64,000 nt of DNA from Erodium maritimum (Eukaryota > Streptophyta > Magnoliopsida > Geraniales > Geraniaceae): the NCBI GenBank assembly GCA_963921825.1, contig OY997588.1, positions 65,368,617-65,432,616 on the forward strand. The letters run 5' to 3'. This document shows positions 59,100 through 64,000 of this stretch, one piece after another (within the stretch, counting starts at the first letter, position 1; the number at the start of each line of letters is the position of its first letter). The notes below the pieces were generated by a model. That model was given only the letters and a program-made list of their open reading frames with translations, did not search any database and was not told the DNA's origin. The position numbers and the translations under genes are program-made.

Positions 59100-61105
59100 C
59101 TACCCCTCTTTGTTTTGTATATGTTATGTCTTGCTCTTATTTTCTGACTATTTGTGCAAGTTGGTGATACAGGATGGATGCGTGAGAATTAGAGTTGTGA
59201 TTGTTGGCGCCGAGTTAGAGTTGTGATTGTTGGCGCCGAGTTCTTATGAACTCATTTGGGCGAAGTAGCTCTCCATCCACCCATGCACGAGGATCCCACA
59301 GTTAGTGTAGTTCGCATAGCGGTTCTTCGAGGGGCAGTATCTCTTCCCTTCCTATTTTTTATTGTATACCGCTATTGTATTTCCTTTATGCTATCTGGTG
59401 GGCGCTGAGCGCCAGAATTTCCGTGCTGATAGAACATGCATATAGGATTTCGTGAATTGTGTATTTGCTGATGATAAGTGTGGGGTTATTAGTTATGTGG
59501 GTAGGGGCATGTGTAGGATTGAGTCGCATTGGGGACAATGCTTAGTTTTAAAGTGTGGGTAGGGTATGTCTTGCATTTTGTTTGTGCTCATGCATCATTT
59601 CGTGTTATAAATTTTTGAAAAATACAAAAAAAATTGAAAATTTTGAAAAAAATCAAAAAAGTATTTTCTGGTGATTTGTTGAGTCTATTGTGTATGATCT
59701 TAAGGTTTCAATGACTGAACTGTTGCATATGCTTATTTCCTTGCATAAATCAAAGTTATATATGGATATTGAATGAACCAAATGAGTAGTGAAAGCACAT
59801 GCATTAGGAATAGCTCTTCCACTTGCATTCTGAGTGTTTGCTAGAACTAGTGTGAATTTATTTGATTTCTATGCATGGTAAATTGAGTCTAGAACTACAT
59901 GTATGACCCATTCGAGGCGAAATAAGAATAAGGAACATGGTTATTTGGGAAAATGATTTTAGGCCATCTATGGACCGTTTGAGCCAAAATTGCCTACCTT
60001 TGCATAATTATATCTCTTAGTCACCCCATTTGAGCTTTAGCCTTTCATTTCTAACCCGAACATTATGATCCTATGTGCCTTTCGTTTCTTTTTATATCCC
60101 CATTATTGTTTGAACCCATATCTCTTGGCTTAGGTGCTTCATTGAGAGGGATTATTATTTGGGATGTTGAGTAAGCGAAAGAGAAAAAAAAAATGTATTT
60201 ATATGCCATTGGGTTGTATTGAGAGAAATTATTATAGCTTTACCCCAAAACAAAAAGAAAAAAATGGGAAAAGTGGGAACAATAACAATTTTATATCTCT
60301 AGTGAAAAATAAGTGTGGGGTAAGACGAGATGGTGGTTTGGATAAAGGTAGTGAAAATTTGGATAGCAAAAAAAAAATTGAGCAAAAATTAGTGCTACAC
60401 TTAGCTATTCAATAAAAGGATAATGGTGGTAGAGAATGCAAATGGAGAATGGTTCATAAACGGGGTTTGGGATGTGTGAAATATTGTTGGTGTGAGAATG
60501 AAGCATTCTTGTCTTGAGATATCCTATTTGAGCTTCTTTTCATATTCGTTCCCTACCTTTTGCCTAACCTTACATTGCAAGCTTAATTAAAGACCTTTCT
60601 GATTCTTAATTAGTTATGATTACTTACAATTAGTGGAGATGGGTCTAACATGATAGCATATGAACTTCTAAACTCTGTGTATAGGGAAAAGAGAAAACAC
60701 ATGGTTAGAGTAAATGAGGAAATGCAAGTTTAAATGGAAATAGTTATTTTTGAATGTGAGTAGCATCATGCTTAAACTGTATGCATCGGACTATATGTTT
60801 CTTTGATGTGTGTAAGGATTTGTAGCATGTGACAACTCTGAGAAAACTCTTTTGATCATTATTGCACTCGTTCTTGGCAAATCACCTACTTTTGTGCCCT
60901 TTTGCATGCATCATATAGTGTGTCTTAGAAATGCATTAGATTTAGATTCATGCATTGCACGTGCATCTTTACTTTTCATTGTTTTGAATAAAGGAGGTCC
61001 GAACTCCTCCTATCGAGGTGAACCTCGGGGTTTAACCGGGACATATCTTTAAATTGCTTTTTAGTTTAGTTTTCTCGAGGCGAGAAAAGTTCAAGTGTGG
61101 GGTGT
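59100..61105 (+). repeat. Second copy of the 3' non-coding interior
   Basis: Collinear with 47374-48917 plus 57869-58313 and not interrupted at the Gypsy E site, so it shows the empty site GATAGCATATGAACTTC at about 60650. It ends in the same polypurine tract before 61106. It includes a small tandem duplication at about 59175-59240. Confidence 0.8.
59394..59416 (+). other. Hairpin, 7-bp stem and 9-nt loop (composite, second copy)
   Basis: TCTGGTG, loop GGCGCTGAG, CGCCAGA. All seven positions pair if one T-G wobble is allowed. The stem differs from that at 47641 and 19321. Confidence 0.6.
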
Positions 61106-62192
61106 TGATGTGGACATAAAATGCATCGGTTTTGGATGTTTTTATCCCACATTCTTGAGCTTTTTAGTCCCGGGATTGTATAATTTGGTTCACTTTTCCG
61201 TACTTTGTCTCTCATTGTATTTTGTAGGTGCTTTGATCGAGAAAATGGCTAAAATAAAGGAAAATCCGGTTTTAGGAGTTTTGGAAGCTGGCTGATTTTG
61301 CGAAGGGCATAACTTCTTCATACGAACTCCGATTGCCTTCAATTTTATGTCAAATCGAAGGGAATTCAGAGATCTACAACTTTTGTCAGGGGCCCAAGAC
61401 CGTTTAGGACCTTTATCAGGGCCGCGCGAGGCTTTCCGATTTACAGACGGATTTTCTACTTAAAAAAAGGAATTTTTCCTATTCCAAATCCGAATTTGAG
61501 AAGGAAATAAGGGTCTTGAAGTACTATAGTGGAGCACGAATTTGGAGAGGGAGAACTGGTATTGGGCATTATTTTAGAGAGATTGAGAGTTAGGGTTTGA
61601 GATTTGGTGAGAGAGAAGTGCTTAGGAACAAGGATTGAAGCAAAACTATTGAAGTTTCATCATTGAATTGGTATTTTGTATCAACTTTACCTTTCAATTA
61701 TGTTTATCTCTTGTTCTTTTTCATCTTTGTGTTCTTCCTTCTTCTCCATGAGCTAAGCTTCCATTGATCTAGGGCTAGGGGAAGCAATATGAATAATTGA
61801 TTCAATGGGTTTGTAGTTATATTGTGCAATTTGTGTTTAGGATAATGTTTACATAATTTGGAATTAATGCTTCATCAAATTGATCACTTGATAGTTGATT
61901 AGGTTTTAGCACTCAATAATCGAAAGCTGAGAGTGACTAAAAGGACTAAGTATTATGTAACTCGGGTTTAAATCTAGTCTCTAATAAAGTTAGGTTAACA
62001 CGAGTGTAACAGCTATAGGCGTATAAACCGAAAGTTAGAGGAATTCATGAATCGTAATGTTGTATGTCTCACTACACCCAAATTAGAAATAACTAGGTGG
62101 TCAGATTATAATAGGGACCTAATTCGATCGAAAGATGTTTAGGACCAGTCGAGAAAACTTCTGTTACCTTTAGACTTACCTTATTTGCACAC
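61106..62192 (+). repeat. Partial LTR X'
   Basis: It matches LTR X from its start to about 1090 bases. It is joined through about 24 bases of other sequence to a reversed LTR Y piece. Confidence 0.75.
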
Positions 62193-62216
62193 TGGGAGAA
62201 TTTAGTTCATGGAGAA

Positions 62217-62930
62217 GTAAAACTTCATTAGTTTTGCTTCAATCCTTGTTCCTAAGCACTTCTCTCTCACCAAATCTCAAACCCTAACTCTCAATCTCTC
62301 TAAAATAATGCCCAATATCAGTTCTCCCTTTCTTAATGGATGCTCTTCTATATATAGGACTTCAAGACTTCTTTCCCTACACCCAATCGGAATTGGAATG
62401 GGTAAATTTGGCTTTTGAATGAGGAAATTTCCTATTTTTATGCCAAAAACGGAGCTGGGAGAAGGTTTGACGCGTCTGGCCCGGAGCGTGGCCCGTAATG
62501 GGCCCAAAAAAGGGCCGGAATGTGGCCTAGAACGTCCTGGAAACCGGCCCGGAATGAGGCCCGGAATGGGCCAGAAACCGTGCCGGAATGACGGCCCGAA
62601 CGGGCCTCTTCCCGTATCCGAACAGTGACGATTCCTTGACAAAAGCTGTAGATCGTTGAATTCTCTTTGATTTGATATATTATTTGAAGCAATTCGTAGT
62701 TCGTATGAGGGAGTTATGCCCTTCTCAGGATCAGCCAGCTTCCACAACTCCTAAAACCGTGTTATCCTCTATTTTTGCCCTTTTTTCGATCAAAGCACCT
62801 ACAAAACACAACGAGAGACAAAGTACGACTAACGAGAGAAAAGTGCATCAAATTGTACAACCCCGAGACGAAAAAGCTCAATAATGTGGGCTAAAAACAT
62901 CCAAAACCGATGCATTTTATGCCTACATCA
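62217..62930 (-). repeat. Partial LTR Y'' in reverse orientation
   Basis: Read on the minus strand from 62930 it starts TGATGTAGGCATAAAATGC and follows LTR Y, including the GGCCC-rich block, for about 714 bases (about 95 percent identical by eye to 58314-59079). It forms the right outer end of the composite insertion. Confidence 0.8.
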
Positions 62931-63445
62931 GCCGTCTTTCGTGTCACTCATGTAGCCCGTCCCCCAGCCAATCTTGGCCGTTATGGAAGCCTTGTTACGG
63001 ACAACGTTAGGCTCGGGTCAAACTCAGTTGTTGACTACGTAGCGATCACAAAGACTCCTTGGTCTAAGGATACATGACAAGCTACCACAATGAATATGTT
63101 CATGACTTGATCTATGGCACATATTCATGTCGGGTCGTCCAATATCATGTCCCGCATGATATCTATGATCAGACTCCGGAACCCCATTCCAATGACTAAC
63201 ACAACGTAAGCCATAAAGAGCCATCTTTCATACTAATCGCTTCTAGTAAAGCTTTGTTGACTAGGGACCCATCGAGTGTGATCTGTCTCGATCTATGGTT
63301 CTATTCGCATGGTGGGCATAGATCAGAGCACACATCGATATATTACTCCAACACATAAGTAATATAAAGCCGCTTTAATTTTATTGCTAACGATGATATA
63401 TAAATTTGGACATTTAGTATTGAACTACGGGCACTAAGACTAACA
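62931..63445 (-). repeat. Copia C LTR, right part (family 1)
   Basis: It continues the LTR split at 44693, and 62931-62935 repeats GCCGT. It ends ACTAACA at 63445 followed by ATCTCTCACTT, the reversed polypurine tract, so this is the 3' LTR of a minus-strand Copia element. Confidence 0.8.
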
Positions 63446-64000
63446 ATCTCTCACTTGCCCTAGCTCCAATCTAAACTCCAATCTGTCTCCATCGACTTTA
63501 CATGTCTAATATGTTTAGGCAGCGACACTGCCTTAGTCAAAGGGTTGGCTATGTTATCATCTGTTGCAATATAGGTTATCTTCACTTCACCTCAGTTCTG
63601 TATTTCTCTGATGAGGTGGATACGCCGTAGTACATGTTTGGATTTGTTATGCGATCTGGGCTTTTAGCTTGCGCAATGGCCCTTGTGTTGTCACAAAATG
63701 GATTCACCGGGCTGGATGGGTTTTTAATTACACCCACCTTGCCGTGAATTTCCAAATCCACATAGCCTCCTTAGCTGCCTCTACAGCATCCATGTACTTG
63801 GCCTCTCTTGTAGATTCAGCAATGGTATCTTGCTTTACGCTCTCCCAGCTAAAGCTCTGCCATTCAGCATAAACACATATCCTGACTGACTTCTAAAGTC
63901 ATCTGGATTTGTCTTGGAAATCTAGCGTCTACTCATTCTTCGACGACTAGTTCAGCATCATCTTTCCCCGGGTTAGACTGATGTCTACTGGTACAACATA
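63446..64000 (-). pseudogene. Copia C RNase H end, runs off the window
   Basis: Minus-strand sequence closely resembles 12627-13190 of Copia B, which encodes the RNase H tail. Only the 3' end of the polyprotein is in the window, so its state cannot be judged fully. It looks broken in the visible part. Confidence 0.65.

Larger units (their letters stand above)
44694..62930 (+). mobile_element. Composite Athila-type insertion with inverted outer LTR ends
   Basis: An 18.2-kb insertion in a Copia LTR with a perfect duplication GCCGT on both sides. The order is LTR X (44694-46102), interior (46103-48917 and 57869-58313, split by Gypsy E), partial LTR Y (58314-59079), a second copy of the 3' interior (59100-61105), partial LTR X' (61106-62192), and a partial LTR Y'' in reverse (62217-62930). 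Both outer ends read TGATGT(G/A)G.CATAAAATGC inward. The primer site resembles that of Athila/Tat elements. There is no RT or integrase, so it is non-autonomous. Confidence 0.85.

Overview
This window is nuclear DNA of a flowering plant, almost certainly a eudicot. It holds one clear host gene, a ten-exon plastid ferrochelatase of the FC2 type (33205-40275, + strand). Nearly everything else is transposable elements, many nested in one another. No tRNA, rRNA, CRISPR or prokaryotic feature was seen.

Left arm (1-20.7 kb). A partial Copia LTR (1-1765) is followed by a fragment of a retroelement-associated plant protein (1766-2486). Next comes a broken Tekay-like Gypsy chromovirus with about 3-kb LTRs (2487-11750), whose two flanks do not match. 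A broken minus-strand Copia element (11751-17281) and a very old Athila-like remnant (about 17.3-20.75 kb) complete this arm.

Middle (20.75-31.55 kb). Five fold-back (MITE-like) elements stand in an unbroken chain, and neighbouring elements share one (TA)n tract at each junction. The second was split by a young Copia element (22646-28736), which in turn holds a Gypsy solo LTR (25441-28083). The fifth carries an exact 25-bp-period array of five CACGTGTCAGCAC boxes, about 1.6 kb upstream of the ferrochelatase promoter.

Gene region (about 33.0-41 kb). The ferrochelatase exons join to a 516-residue protein with a catalytic His, the HxE pair and a C-terminal chlorophyll-binding-like membrane segment. 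Five copies or pieces of one MITE family lie in its introns and directly after its stop codon. A second, outer MITE and a separate fold-back element also sit in introns.

Right arm (43.5-64 kb). A minus-strand Copia LTR (43516-44693 plus 62931-63445, with its body running off the window) is split by an 18.2-kb composite Athila-type insertion (44694-62930). That insertion has a perfect 5-bp target duplication (GCCGT), yet both outer ends are LTR 5' (U3) ends facing outward. It mixes two LTR subtypes, carries an open 353-codon frame joining a zinc knuckle to a protease-like remnant, and is itself interrupted by a gag-only Gypsy element (48918-57868, minus). The most unusual items are the composite insertion, the chain of (TA)n-bounded fold-backs, the MITE-laden ferrochelatase gene, and a 7-bp-stem, 9-nt-loop hairpin that recurs in the 3' non-coding part of the Athila-like elements.
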